A program made the translations under genes and the position numbers. Positions 10,611-21,580 of a stretch of 64,000 bases of DNA are shown here, in pieces; positions within the stretch are counted from its first letter, which is position 1; each line of letters starts with the position of its first letter. This DNA is from Avena insularis (taxonomy: Eukaryota; Streptophyta; Magnoliopsida; Poales; Poaceae). The stretch lies in the NCBI GenBank assembly GCA_023614405.1, contig CM042685.1, positions 233,719,661-233,783,660 of the forward strand. Reading direction: 5' to 3'. Under the pieces are notes generated by a model. It saw only the letters and a list, made by a program, of their open reading frames with translations. It was not told the DNA's origin and did not search any database.

Positions 10611-12771
10611 CAAGTCTAGCTCGTTTAATTTTCATGGCATCATGGAAAATACTACGGGTGGCGATAGCTGTTATTCTAAGGAGTTCAACGAGCCAACCAC
10701 CAAGCACAATGAATCAGAGTTATTTTTGCATCCACCAATGACCCCTATGAGCTACTATCCTTCACTATCAATTGTTCCCAACAAGGATGGTCACGTTCCA
10801 TGGAGCACATCCACTTCTTGTAAAATATACAGCCCCCAACCCTACACAGTCAGCCGCAGTGAAACATCAGACATGTGTCGAATCAGTGCGGCAGACTATC
10901 CTGAGCACCAGCAGATCAACTCGGATATAACTCTCAGCGACATAGAACAGATGTTGATGCAGGACACTGATGACAAGGTCAGATCACTCCATGGAGCGAC
11001 TGCCCTTAGAACAATGGAAGAGCCTTTCTACAAACTTCTTGGACACCAATATCCAATTTTGCCCCAGTTACTACCACCTTGCAGCTGTGATCGACTGACC
11101 AATGGACAGTCATGCAGTACCTGCTCTGTAAATATTAGCTCAAGAAATTATCACTCCAATGGAAACTTACAAGCTTTTCAGGCTCCATGGACTTTATCTG
11201 CCATTGTTGAACAGGGGAGACAATTCCCTCTAGGTGATCAAAGAGTGGAGATTGGTTTGAACATCAACGGCCTTTCCATTGCCGAAAATCCTAGCCGAGA
11301 TAATTATTTTCTTCAGATGAATTCTAAAGACTCAATCAAGCATGCATCATTTGAAGTTCGAGGTCGGAAAGTTTATCCAGGTATGGAAGATCTTGGTTTG
11401 TTACAGGGTCGGGTAAACAAGCAGTTTGCCATTTTCTATGATCAGCCAATCCGAAATGAGATGTTCGACAAAGTTCTGCTGTGCTCTGATCATAAGCCCT
11501 TAGATGTTTTGCCAGAAAGCGTGGTGGATAAGTCGACCAAAAATTCACAGAATGGTCAGGGAAGAAAACCAGGTCAGAAAACAATGAGAGGTAAAACACG
11601 AAAGAAGAAAGAGGTGGTCGATCTCAGAACTCTCCTTATCCATTGTGCAGAAGCAGTATCTGTGAACAACCTTAGCTTAGCAAGTGACACACTCAAAACC
11701 ATAAGGCAACATTCTTCACCAAGTGGGGATGATTCCCAGAGGCTAGCGTTTTACCTAGCAGATTGCCTAGAAATACGATTGTCTGGAAATGGGAGTCAGA
11801 TAAACCAGAAGTTCATATCCACACCAAGGAATGCAGCAGATATTTTGAAGCTATTCCATCTGTGCTTCACAATATGTCCTTACTTGAGGGCATCATATTA
11901 TTTCTCGAACAAAACTATCCTTGATGTCTCAAGGGGAAAACCACGAGTGCACATTATTGATTTTGGCATTTGCTTTGGTTTTCAGTGGCCATCACTACTG
12001 AAACAATTTGCAAATAGAGAAGGTGGGCCGCCAGAGCTTCGGATTACAGGTATAGAGGTGCCACTGCCAGGTTTCCGGCCAGACGAAATGAATAGGAACA
12101 CATGGCTACGCTTAGTTGAGTATGCCAACATGTTCAAAGTACCTCTTGAATATCAACAGATCTCATCAAAATGGGAAGCCATCTCCATAGAAGATTTGAA
12201 CATTGAGGAAGATGAAGTGCTCATAGTCAATTGCATACACCGGATGAAGAATCTTGGTGATGAGACAATATCCATCAACAGCGCCAGGAGTAGGGTGCTC
12301 AATACGATAAGGATGATGAAGCCGAAAGTTTTCATCCATGGAGTTGTGAATGGATCTTACAGCACCCCGTTCTTTTTATCACGTTTTAAAGAAGTCATGT
12401 ACCACTATACTGCATTGTTTGATATTTTTGATAAAACTACTCAGCGAGATAACGAGACAAGAATGATGATAGAAAGCGATATATATAGATATGCAATTCT
12501 CAATGTCATTGCATGCGAAGGATCAGAAAGGACCGAGAGGCCAGAGAGTTACAAGAAATGGAAGGTAAGAAGCCTTCGGGCCAGGTTTGAGCAACTTCCA
12601 TTGAATCCAGCCATCGTAAAAGGAATACAATCTATGGTGAGACAGATTTATCACAAAGATTTTTGTGTCGACGAAGAAGATCAATACCTAGTGTTTGGGT
12701 GGAAGGGAAGGATACTCTATGCAATATCCACATGGAAACCAAATGAGTCTGATCAAGGTGATAAAGACTGA
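10594..12771 (+). CDS. GRAS transcription factor, LISCL (SCL9/14/33-like) group
   Basis: A single uninterrupted 725-codon ORF encoding a GRAS-family regulator, expected to act in the nucleus as a transcriptional co-activator. The long N-terminal half carries LISCL-type motifs: DITLSDIEQMLMQDTDDK (about residues 109-126), then ALRTMEEPFYKLLGHQYP. A basic stretch (KTMRGKTRKKKEVV, about 329-342) precedes the GRAS domain. That domain starts at VDLRTLLIHCAEAV (residue 342) and has all subregions in order: leucine-rich I, VHIID (452-456, in the form VHIIDFGICFGFQWPSLL), leucine-rich II, PFYRE-like (KPKVFIHGVVNGSYSTPFFL, ESDIYRYAILNVIACEG, RPESYKKWKVR), and SAW at the end (LVFGWKGRILYAISTWKP). Length is typical for the group, and one exon is usual for GRAS genes. 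The start at 10594 is the first ATG of the long frame. No lesion is seen. Target genes cannot be told from sequence. Confidence 0.96.
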   Translation: MMGNSDKSSSFNFHGIMENTTGGDSCYSKEFNEPTTKHNESELFLHPPMTPMSYYPSLSIVPNKDGHVPWSTSTSCKIYSPQPYTVSRSETSDMCRISAADYPEHQQINSDITLSDIEQMLMQDTDDKVRSLHGATALRTMEEPFYKLLGHQYPILPQLLPPCSCDRLTNGQSCSTCSVNISSRNYHSNGNLQAFQAPWTLSAIVEQGRQFPLGDQRVEIGLNINGLSIAENPSRDNYFLQMNSKDSIKHASFEVRGRKVYPGMEDLGLLQGRVNKQFAIFYDQPIRNEMFDKVLLCSDHKPLDVLPESVVDKSTKNSQNGQGRKPGQKTMRGKTRKKKEVVDLRTLLIHCAEAVSVNNLSLASDTLKTIRQHSSPSGDDSQRLAFYLADCLEIRLSGNGSQINQKFISTPRNAADILKLFHLCFTICPYLRASYYFSNKTILDVSRGKPRVHIIDFGICFGFQWPSLLKQFANREGGPPELRITGIEVPLPGFRPDEMNRNTWLRLVEYANMFKVPLEYQQISSKWEAISIEDLNIEEDEVLIVNCIHRMKNLGDETISINSARSRVLNTIRMMKPKVFIHGVVNGSYSTPFFLSRFKEVMYHYTALFDIFDKTTQRDNETRMMIESDIYRYAILNVIACEGSERTERPESYKKWKVRSLRARFEQLPLNPAIVKGIQSMVRQIYHKDFCVDEEDQYLVFGWKGRILYAISTWKPNESDQGDKD

Positions 12772-12937
12772 AGACATTTGCTGGTGCGCAACAAAGACAG
12801 AGATGAATGAAATTTTAATCTACCAGTAGAATACAGAATGATAGATTCTACATGCTACTTTTTTTTCCAGATGGTTGATACACATGTCAACCCTTTGTGA
12901 GGCATGATTGTACTATACTGAATATTTTTAACTGTGT

Positions 12938-12943
12938 AATAAA
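12938..12943 (+). terminator. Probable poly(A) signal of the GRAS gene
   Basis: AATAAA lies 167 bases after the GRAS stop codon in an AT-rich 3' region with upstream TTGTAC..TTTTTAA elements. This is a plausible near-upstream element for cleavage. Confidence 0.5.
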
Positions 12944-12959
12944 AAGGGCTGTGTTCATC

Positions 12960-13482
12960 ATTTAATGCAGAGAGGCCAGGGCTACGCTCCCCATTAGTAA
13001 AAATGAAATTTTAATCTACTGATGTGACCGCCTGTAAGGAACTGTCTCTACTTGGAAATGCCTTTGAGTTTGTAGAGCAAGAATTTTATCAGCAAACGAG
13101 TTGAGCATTGATCCTCAGTATGCTGTTTTGTTCAATATTGTGTGCTTAAGAACATATACTTTGTAACCTTAGCAAGTCATTTTGTTCAGTAACCTTCCGG
13201 TGACAGCTGATACATTTTGTCTCCTTTGCATCTCTGTAGAATGTAGCCCACGATCTTCAGTTTGTTTCTAAGTTGCACCAGGGACACACTTGATGATATT
13301 TTTTGTATGAATTAAACTACAAACGGATTATCTGCAACTACTAATATGATCTTACATGTTCCTTTCATATTGATTAGAAAACAAACTGAGATCAGTTAGT
13401 GGTATCTCTTTCACCACAAAAGCAAGGCGTGATTAACGGTGGAAGGAAGAAACAGTTCAAGTGAGAAATGAAATAATAGCTA
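12960..13482. other. Intergenic, nothing recognised
   Basis: This AT-rich stretch downstream of the GRAS gene has only short ORFs and no repeat structure that I can support. Confidence 0.5.
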
Positions 13483-13651
13483 CTCCCTCCGTTTCAAAAT
13501 ATAAAATGTTTTAGGTTTATGGAAAAAATGTATCTAGACTTCTTTTAGTGTGCAGATTCACTGAGGTTTGGATTAAATCTACACACTAAAAGAAGTCTAG
13601 ATACATTCTCTTCACAAACCTAAAACATCTTATATTTTAAAATGGAGGGAG
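13483..13651. mobile_element. Stowaway MITE
   Basis: A 169-bp foldback element with termini CTCCCTCCGTTTCAAAATAT and its near-exact inverse ending GGAGGGAG, flanked by TA on both sides (13481-82, 13652-53). The internal arms also pair (TCTAGACTTCTTTTAGTGTG with CACACTAAAAGAAGTCTAGA). It has the length, termini and TA TSD of Triticeae Stowaway (Tc1/mariner) MITEs. Confidence 0.95.
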
Positions 13652-13653
13652 TA

Positions 13654-14122
13654 GCTTTTAAATACCTGAAATCCTCAATGAGTGTGCGTGTTTCAGGCTT
13701 ATCGACAACGCACCATTCCTCTTTCTTGGTTCTTCTCGGATGGGTTGTCGGTGTAGAGCTCCGTCTTCTCTCCCTCGCCTCCAGGTCGAGGCGCCCCCAG
13801 CACCGCCGCCTCAAGCCCCCCCTCCCCCCACCCACATAGTCCCATCCACTCAGCCCCTGCCGCTGCCGGAGGAGGCCGACGGCTGACGGTAGCGGCAGGG
13901 CGCCTCCACTCCCAAATAATCTTTCCTCCCCGCTCGTAGACCCCCCCCCCCCCAAATCGACGTGGTTCCGCCACCGATTGCGCGTCATCGACGACGAGCA
14001 GAACGAGCGCTGATGGTTTCCCGGCGCTCCTGATCAGATCCTGCCTCCTTCTCCCATCGCCGCCTTTTCTCCCATGCCAGCCTCCTTCTCCCATCACCGC
14101 CTCAGAAGACTGCCGTCATGGG
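13654..14122. other. GC-rich flank, possible gene fragment split by the LTR element
   Basis: The sequence becomes strongly GC-rich from about 13780 and is continued, after the LTR element, at 16283. The two sides share the ATGGG target site. The base composition resembles a grass first exon, but no protein could be recognised in any frame. Confidence 0.3.
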
Positions 14123-16282
14123 TGTTGAAGGTAGAGGGAGAGAGAGATTGCGGAATATGATGGATGTATTATTGAGCCTCTCGGGCGAGTATATATAGGC
14201 GTACAGGGAACGACTTGGAGTACAAGACAAGTAACCTACTTGGATTACAAGACAAGTAACCTAGTCTATCCCTAACAGATACGTATACTCTAACATCCCC
14301 CGCAGTCGTAGCGGTAGCATCGTGAACAACTGGAACGTCGCGAACGGTCAGACTGAAGAGCCGAAGTAGACCAGTGTGCTGACATATCCCCGCAGTGGTA
14401 GCGGGAACGTTATAGACTGTGTCATGTCGCAGAAGCTTGGACCGTAGAGGATGCTGCTGAGGAGCTCAAGCGAGGTGGTAGCCCTTGTGCCGGTGTCGAG
14501 TGAGCCGAGAGCGGTGGGTGCTGCAACCTTGGTCGAGGTAGCCGCGCGAGGGGTCGCCGTGGTCGATGTCGTGGTCGGGGTTGCCGGTGTCGAGGTAGCC
14601 GCATATTAAGCCGCGTGCGCATAGTGCAGCCAGGAGAAGGACGGAGACGCGTAAGGCGGTCGTCGGAGAGGCGATGCGCCGGGCCGATGTAGTCCGAGCC
14701 GTCGAGGACGAGGTGCGGCCATGGCTTTGCCAGAACCAGACGCACGTCGGGAACGAAGGCATACTCTGGTTGTGCCAAAACCGAGTACGCGAAGACGAAG
14801 TCGGTGTGACGCAGTCGAGGCAGACGTAGAGGAGGTAGTCGATGCCGATGAAGACCTTGTCGGGCCGGCGAAGACGCAGGCGCCATAACCGAGCTTGCAA
14901 GAACGCGTCGGGGATGAAGGCACGCACCGGTGTTGCCAGTATCGGGCATGCAAAGAACGGGACCAGTAGAAACAGCTTCACGCCATGTCAGAGAGGAGAC
15001 TAGCAGAGGAGGACTCTACGACGGTTGCGTTGCGCAGATCGGCGAAGATGCAGGCCGCGATTGTCGGAGTAGACAAGTAGGTGTGGTCGAGGACGAGGCG
15101 AGGACGATGGCGACGAAGTCGTGCTAGACGAAGACGTAGAATGCGGCAAACCAGCGACGACCAAGAGGGGTCATACTGGATGCCTAGACGGAGGGGCAGT
15201 CGGCGGGACCTACGACAGCCAGGAGTGGCCATGCAGGCTACCTGTGGAGATGCGGCGGCGGTGCTCGAAGTAGGCGAGGAAGAACCCGATGACGTGACGA
15301 AGACCATGCACGAACGGCGGCGACCCGCGCCGAGGGAGGTGGCGCGGTGGAAGCCTGCGACGTCCTTGCGGGGTGACGACGATGACCGCGTGCAGCGACG
15401 CTACTGCCCGATGGGGCGGCGTACTTGCAGGGCGCGAGTCGGTGCAGCGGCGTGAGAACCACCAGCGACGGACACGCCTGAGAAGGCGCGTTGGTAGCCG
15501 GCGGCATGGACCAAAGGCGGCGACGCTACGGCCCGAAGGGGCAACGCAGCGGCAGCCCGATGCTCGATCGGTGGTAGGCGCGTGCTCGAGGACGTACTCG
15601 GCGGAGACGAGCGCCAGATCGGTTGATCAGACCGACGGCGGCGCTGTACGCGCCAAGTCCGTGATGATGGCAGATCGGAATCCGTGGCGTCGTTGTCGGT
15701 GCAATCCCGGGCGATGAAGGCGAAGACAATCCGAAGGGGGGTCGGCCGCGGCAGCCTCCCGAGGAAGCCGCAGCAGCCGGCCGCGGTGCGCGGCAGCCTG
15801 TCATGAGGCCGCGACGGCCTACCGAGGAAGACATAGCGGCGCAAGTGACAGGCGCATGGGCGCGGTGTAGATCGTCGATGTCGATGGTCGGAGTAGAGGC
15901 GCGGCGATAACGACGGCGATGGGCGACGCAATCTGATCTAAGGTCGGTAAACCAAAAAAGAAAACCGATCAAGAGATCAGAAAAAAAGACTTGTAGGACA
16001 GTCGATCACGGATCGGCGGACGAACCCTGCGTACGGGTTGCGCGGCCCCCGACGGAGATCATGGAGATCGACCTCCCGGCGACGGCGGAAGGAAAGCGGG
16101 CGGCTAGGTCAAGGACCGTGCCGCTCTGATACCATGTTGAAGGTAGAGGGAGAGAGAGATTGCGGAATATGATGGATGTATTATTGAGCCTCTCGGACGA
16201 GTATATATAGGCGTACAAGGACAGACTTGGAGCACAAGACAAGTAACCTAGTCTATCTCTAACAGATACGTATACTCTAACA
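14123..16282 (-). mobile_element. Short non-autonomous LTR retrotransposon, complete
   Basis: Two direct repeats bound the element: 14123-14295 (173 bp) and 16135-16282 (148 bp), both starting TGTTGAAGGTAGAGGG and ending ..TACTCTAACA. The target site ATGGG occurs at 14118-14122 and again at 16283-16287. Just left of the right repeat is GCTCTGATACCA, the inverse of a tRNA-Met primer site (TGGTATCAGAGC), so the element reads on the minus strand. A purine tract lies at the other LTR (minus-strand GCGGGGGATG). The 1.84-kb interior is very GC-rich and shows no gag, RT, integrase or protease motif. It is therefore a non-autonomous element (LARD/TRIM-like), presumably mobilised by a Copia-type element. 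The left LTR has a 26-base internal duplication (ACAAGACAAGTAACCTA.. twice), which explains the length difference. Confidence 0.9.
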
Positions 16283-16510
16283 ATGGGAGCCCAACCACCA
16301 CAACACGAGCTCAAAATCCACTAGAAATTGGTCGCTAATAGATGAAACTCACAATAAATCACCGGGAATCAAAGATTGTCCTCGTCGTGGAATCTAACTT
16401 GGGAGTCACCGACTTTGGGGCCGATGGGAGCCTTGACTCGTTTCGCGTTCACCTAATAAAATCCACTCTGTATCGGGTATGTACGAGTTTTTTCTGAAAA
16501 ATTATATATA
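16283..16510. other. Flank of the LTR element, nothing recognised
   Basis: This continues the sequence interrupted at 14122. There is no ORF or repeat to call. Confidence 0.4.
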
Positions 16511-17817
16511 CTAGGAAACATACCCACGCGTTGTGACGGAAGGAAAAACAATATATTTATATATCTTTTCTCTGGGCCAACACATGTCTGTCACGGACCA
16601 CGCGGAGCTAACAACGTGCGATACCGAGCTCGTACTCATCATATCTACTTTTCACGCCGCGAACGGCCTCTTGATGACCTTTGGGTCATCATTGATGTCC
16701 CCGCAAACTTTTATTTCTTCATACTATGTCAAACAATAAGGCATGGCAAATAACAGAACTGAAAATCATTAGATTTAACATATAGTAGTGGATCTCTGAT
16801 ATAAAGTATAATTCTGATTGATCATCAATCTGAATAGTTTATACATGAATATTTGGGGACGAAATATGGAAAAACATTGTTGGAATTCTGAAACTGTGGA
16901 TCGGTGATAATTCTCAGCCGTAATAGCCACGCTGGAGATCAACCTCCAAGATCTTACGAATGCATGATGTTCGGTTGTATCCGCTTGAGTTATTCAAAGA
17001 CAGTGGCCTTAATCACCGAGGTATGAGCAGGTGCACGCTGCCCGTCGACCTTGCTCCGCCTCCTAGACGGCCACCCCACGCATCCGTTCTTCCTTCGGAT
17101 CCTAAGTAGCCGCCATGGCAGAGCACTGAGAGAGAGAGGATACTTAGAGAGGATGACAGAGGGGTTGGAGGACGTCTCACCGGCTGTTTTATGTTGGTCA
17201 CCGAGTCGTTGTCGTCGTTCCCGCTGCCTGGCTCGCATATAAGCATCGACTTCAGAGTAGATCAGAGCCCATAAAAGAATAGCTTCATGCATGCAGGGAA
17301 CCTAACTAAGAGTCCTGTACACTGATACTACATGCACAACTATCTTCACCGAAGTAACCTGACGTCTCATATACAGATGGATCATACTTATGCATGCTTC
17401 GAGGATATGCTAACAGGAGCGCATGTACAGGCAGCAGAATTGGGCTAGATCCATCGTGCCCTTGTTCTGGAAGATGCTGCAGGCATGCTCCGCGCGATGG
17501 CGTCGCTCTCAGATTTAGACGAGTCCAATGTGAGTACTAACAGTCGCCCACGTTAACACGACAAAAAAAAAAAACCCAATCCACCTCTCCCCTCACCATT
17601 GGCTAACAATTATCTGCAAAATCCACCAATTGTATACAATGTATGGAGTTGTCGGGTCGCTGGTACGTGGCTGCCTCCCTTTGAGGTGGTCTGAGCGACG
17701 CTGCCGGTGCACGTCTCCTGGCCAGTCTTGGTCCCCGCCCGTCCCTTTATAGGTTACAGGTGATGGAGACCGCCCGTCCGTGTACTATCTTGAAGGAGGT
17801 TGGGGGATCCGCACGTT

Positions 17818-17882
17818 TGGGATCCATGGCCAAGGGTACCTTGGTCGGGATCCATGGTGGCCGCTTGACCGGGATCCATGGA
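17818..17882 (+). repeat. Three close copies of GGGATCCATGG
   Basis: The 11-base motif occurs at about 17819, 17848 and 17872 in a GC-rich stretch. It is probably a local duplication with no coding sense. Confidence 0.5.
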
Positions 17883-18076
17883 GGCGAGCAGCAGCAGGTT
17901 TACCGTTTCCATGGCTCACTTTGCATCTCCGTTCAGCGGCGGCTATGGAGGAGGGCGGAGGCTCCCGTGACCTAGATTTTTTGTTTGATTTATAGGTGGC
18001 CTAAGGGGTAATAGGTGGTTTGGTGGAAGGGGTAAACTTGTCTAAAAAAGTGTTGGACCGGGAGAAACACTTCGTG

Positions 18077-18077
<1 letters not shown>

Positions 18078-18124
<47 letters not shown>

Positions 18125-18147
18125 TACTACTACTATATATATATACT
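18078..18147. repeat. Compound microsatellite (TTA)n(CTA)n(TA)n
   Basis: About fifteen ATT/TTA units pass into four ACT units and then alternating TA. It directly follows the conserved 18048-18072 hairpin motif. Confidence 0.95.
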
Positions 18148-19318
18148 AGGAAAGTTGTAGAAAAATATATTTTATAAAAACTAAATGTTTTTTGTAGACC
18201 CTTGCGAATTTCACTACTCAAATCCGTTTTTATTAAAGGGACTAAGTGAATTTCTTATCTAAATTCACTTGAGTTTCTTAAAAAGGATCAGAGTAAACCT
18301 CGTATCGGACTTCTTGTGTGGAGGTCGTGCTCTTGTGTGGAGGTCGTGCTTGTCGGGTTGGCTGCGCTAGGCCGCGGTCATCCTCAATTTGCCAGGAGTA
18401 TATCAAACTGGTTTAAAATCTGATTCATGGAGTGCTATATGATCCTACGATAATTATTCATGGAATCAATCTACAAACCTTTTTTAATAAAAATATATTT
18501 ATCAATGATTATGAACCTATTTGAATGGGAAAAAGAAACTTACGAGCAATTGTTAACTTGTGCCAAGACTCAATTGTAAGGAGCATATCATTGGGAATTT
18601 GCGACTATGTTTCAAAACGCTATATGCTCTACACTATCAGCATCTTGCGATCCCATATAGAGGGAGTATAAAATTTAGAATAATACTTGCAAGGAACAAT
18701 GAATACCGTGCATAGCTAAGCAGTCTATTTAGCAGGTGGATCATAAGCTGGTAGCTAGCTGATCTATACATGCATGTGGGGTGAAACATGTACCATGGAA
18801 AATGAAGACGGGACAAGCACCAGACGGAGAGACTACATACTTGGTGATGGTCGGCTACAAGTTGGAGAGGACGATGTCTTGAAGACAAGCGACGGCGAGG
18901 ACATTGTATAGGAGGACGGCGATGTGGCGCTGCTGAACGGAGGCGAGCACGCTAACGACTGTATATGCAGGATGTAGGGCGAGCTGCTGGTTCTTGAGTG
19001 GCACCGAGAGGTGGAGGACCGCAGGTGACTGCGTGGCGTCGGCGACGTGACCGTGTAGGAAGCAGACTGGAGAAGAAATAACGTCAATGGAGGAATATAA
19101 TGCCGGCTACAAATCTAGATCGGTCTGTAATTTGGGAAGAGATAGGAGCGGAAGAGAGAGAGGTGCGCTCACGTTTTTAACAGGTCGGTCGGTACGTCCG
19201 CTTTTAGCAATTACGTGACTTATGTATGGCATGCTGGGTAATACACCTAAACTGTTAGGGGTAAAGTTGTCCAAAAAAGTGTTGGACCGGAAGAAACACT
19301 TCGTTTTTTATCATTATA
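18148..19318 (-). mobile_element. Helitron-like element B (non-autonomous, probable)
   Basis: The right edge carries the shared motif: hairpin AAGTGTT..AACACTT at 19277-19301, then CGTTTTTTATCATTATA. It abuts the left edge of the next element (CTAG at 19319). The left boundary, at ACTAGG near 18145, is uncertain because the usual CCCGTGCG hairpin is missing. It contains the minus-strand gene-like fragment at 18855-19070. Confidence 0.4.
18855..19070 (-). pseudogene. Captured gene fragment, unidentified
   Basis: A 72-codon open frame on the minus strand without an ATG ends at TAG (18855-18857). It includes PAVLHLSVPLKNQQLALHP and HIAVLLYNVLAVACLQDIVL. Most third positions are G or C, unlike the AT-rich surroundings, which is the codon bias of many grass genes. 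It lies in the same orientation as the presumed Helitron. I do not recognise the source gene. Confidence 0.4.
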
Positions 19319-20482
19319 CTAGCACACAAAACCCGTGCGTTGCTACGGATAAAAAATAAAACAAATAATGTTTGGTATGTTCAAACACATGTATAGATGA
19401 TTTGTGTTGAGTTTACCTTCGTCAAATCAACGGTACTTCTCACTGTATCTGAATGACAGAGCACAAGTAACGTGAATGCAATCCGGAGTCTATTCCAACA
19501 CACCTTGGATTTTTTTGCAGCCACCCCCCGCTACTCTTTCTCCCTCACTTGCAGGCCCCTACATTATCCTATCTTCATCTCTCACACTCAGCCATAGACA
19601 CACCAGGCCATGGACCTCACCCAGCGACACCGATGCCTCACATCTTGCTGTCCCGGTTGCGCCCCTCAACATCTCTTCCGCCGCATCACATCTGTGGCCC
19701 TGACCAAGCTTCTTGTTTGTTGTCCCGGTTGCGCCTCTCGCATCTCCTCCGCCGCCTCCAGCACATAGACGCTGGCGCACATGTCCTCGCTGCCCCTTCG
19801 AGGTCGTAGGCGCATCGACGCCCATGCCCGTGTCCTCGCTGCCCCTTCCTCGCCACCATGGCCTGATCCCTTTTGCTTGACGCATGCAAGCCATGCTGCT
19901 CGCCCCGTGCCGGCAGCCAACCCCGAACACTCCTCCTGCCAGGAGCTTCCTTCTCCCTTGACGCAGCTCCGCCATGGAGGCCGGATCTTACCCGAAACTG
20001 CCACCATATGCCTACAAGGTCGAGTGAGCGTCGCCCCTTGGTTCTTGCTGCCCGCTTGTCTCAAGCCCCTCCACCGACCGGCTGCACTCATGCTTCTCCT
20101 CTCCCCGAGGTTCTTGTTGCCGCTTGTGTGAAGCCCCTCCACCGACCAGTGGCACTCATGCTCCGCCTCTCCCCGAGTGTGTCTGTCGTTCCGTCTTTAT
20201 CTCAGCATGCTCTTTTGATTAGCTCGCTGATTCCAGGCAACCTACAAAAGTATATAAACAGGTGAAGCTCGTTGTAAAGCAGCAAGGTGGTATTATTTAA
20301 ATCGACTATTTGCTACGACGACGAATGAATAGATTTATGGGGTTGCCAGAGTCGTGAACACCGGAGTCAATTGGGCCGTAGATATTTGTCCTCGTCGGCC
20401 CGTACGTTTTATCACATCCCGCTACGCCGCATGCAACCGGACCGAACCGTGGAGGTATGGCGTGGTGGGTAATATTTTCGAT
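19319..20482 (-). mobile_element. Helitron-like element D (left end only)
   Basis: The left edge, ACTAGCACACAAAACCCGTGCG.., reads on the minus strand as a CCGT..ACGG hairpin followed by ..TGTGCTAGT, a good Helitron 3' end. No separate right end was found before element C begins. The interior 19500-20200 is C-rich and full of short imperfect duplications: 71-base spacing of GTCCCGGTTGCGCC at 19650/19721, and 68-base spacing of AAGCCCCTCCACCGACC at 20063/20131. Confidence 0.4.
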
Positions 20483-21570
20483 CTAATTGGGAAATATACC
20501 CGTGCACTGCAACGGGAGGGGAAAATGCATGTGTATATACCTTGTTCCCAAAGCTAAATTGCAGCATCATTGACCATCGCAAACCCCGTTGAGCTAAAAT
20601 CATGTGTTAGGGCCGCCATCGTTATAGTAAGCGATTACCCGCATAGCTACTATTTTCACTGTCATCGGCCGTCTTCCCGATTACCTTTGGATCACCATGT
20701 CTGTCACCTCATGGTTGTTCGGTGCCAGCGATAGAGGAGCTGACAGCACTACAAAAAGATATGAAATAATTTAGAAGTTTTCATATCCATATACTGATAT
20801 ACCGCTAATAAGATGGTTATGGCATTTTTTGTATTTTACTTTGAAGAAACTAATCATAATTACAGAAAAGAAATAGACATGGAGCTAGCACTTCACGTAA
20901 TTAAAAAAAAGTTCCTACAAAGCTAGAGCTCATTCGGCACAAACAAACTTGGAGCCAAAAAAAATTATAGCGAAGGCACCAAAAATCTTGAACCGTACTG
21001 GGGCCAGACCTGATCGATCCTAATTTTTGGCCAAAAATTACTGATCGAGGAGCTAAGCCATGGTCAAGAAGCCTTCCTGAACTTGTCAATCTCCACGTTA
21101 CTATGATAGTTGCCGGCAGCGATGGTCTAGGTAGTGGAGAGTCGGAAACAGAACGCACGGCGGCCGGCTCGGCGTAATCAGCGAGAACTAATCTATCCAG
21201 AAACATAAGCAGGTGGAGAGGAAAAACACATCTCATACTGGAACAGATCGTAGCTGAATTCGGCGGGCGGCGGGACGAACCTTGAGGCCCCGTGGGATGT
21301 ACTTCATCGCGACACCGAAGATGTTGGCGTCATGTATCAGCTCGTACCGGCCAGCGCCTCTGTCTGGATGGGGATCGAGGAACGGTACGGCGTAATCAGA
21401 AACAAACCCTCGGCAGACTGGTTCCACGTGAATCCTTACTTACTGATGGCATCCATGGTAATATATGTTTAGGTGGGAGAACAAAGCCGTCTAAAAAAGT
21501 GTTGGACCGAAAAAAACACTTCGTCCTTTATTAACTTCGTCCTTTATTATTATATATATATAGGTATAGA
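20483..21570 (-). mobile_element. Helitron-like element C (non-autonomous, probable)
   Basis: The left edge has the hairpin CCCGTGCACTGCAACGGG (20499-20516), with a decayed CTAG position. The right edge has the shared hairpin 21497-21521, followed by CGTCCTTTATTATTATATA..GGTATAGA. On the minus strand this begins TCTATACC, as expected for a Helitron 5' TC end. Its first ~250 bases are distantly similar to those of element A. Confidence 0.45.
21233..21427 (-). pseudogene. Captured gene fragment, unidentified
   Basis: A 64-codon minus-strand frame includes VCRGFVSDYAVPFLDPHPD and GRYELIHDANIFGVAMKYI. It reads like a well-ordered protein segment rather than random sequence, yet has no flanking exons. 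It sits inside Helitron-like element C in the same orientation. The source gene is not recognised. Confidence 0.4.
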
Positions 21571-21580
21571 TATATGTATA

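Larger units (their letters stand above)
16511..18147 (-). mobile_element. Helitron-like element A (non-autonomous, probable)
   Basis: The left edge reads ACTAGGAAACATACCCACGCG on the plus strand. Read on the minus strand this is a weak hairpin followed by ..CCTAGT, the layout of a Helitron 3' end. Near the right edge is the motif 18048-18072 (AAGTGTT..AACACTT hairpin followed by CGTGTTTTATTATT), shared with the elements ending near 19301 and 21521. The interior up to about 16740 is distantly similar to element C. No Rep/helicase is present. The right boundary is blurred by a long ATT/ACT/AT microsatellite (18078-18145). Confidence 0.45.

Noticed and set aside
13620..16314. Many long overlapping ORFs of 100-176 codons on both strands
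   Set aside because: The region is very GC-rich, so stops are rare in all frames. No frame shows domain motifs, and most lie inside the non-autonomous LTR element.
19476..20265. Overlapping ORFs on both strands rich in Pro, Arg and Ser
   Set aside because: They come from C-rich, internally duplicated sequence. No frame stands out, and the protein content is low in complexity.
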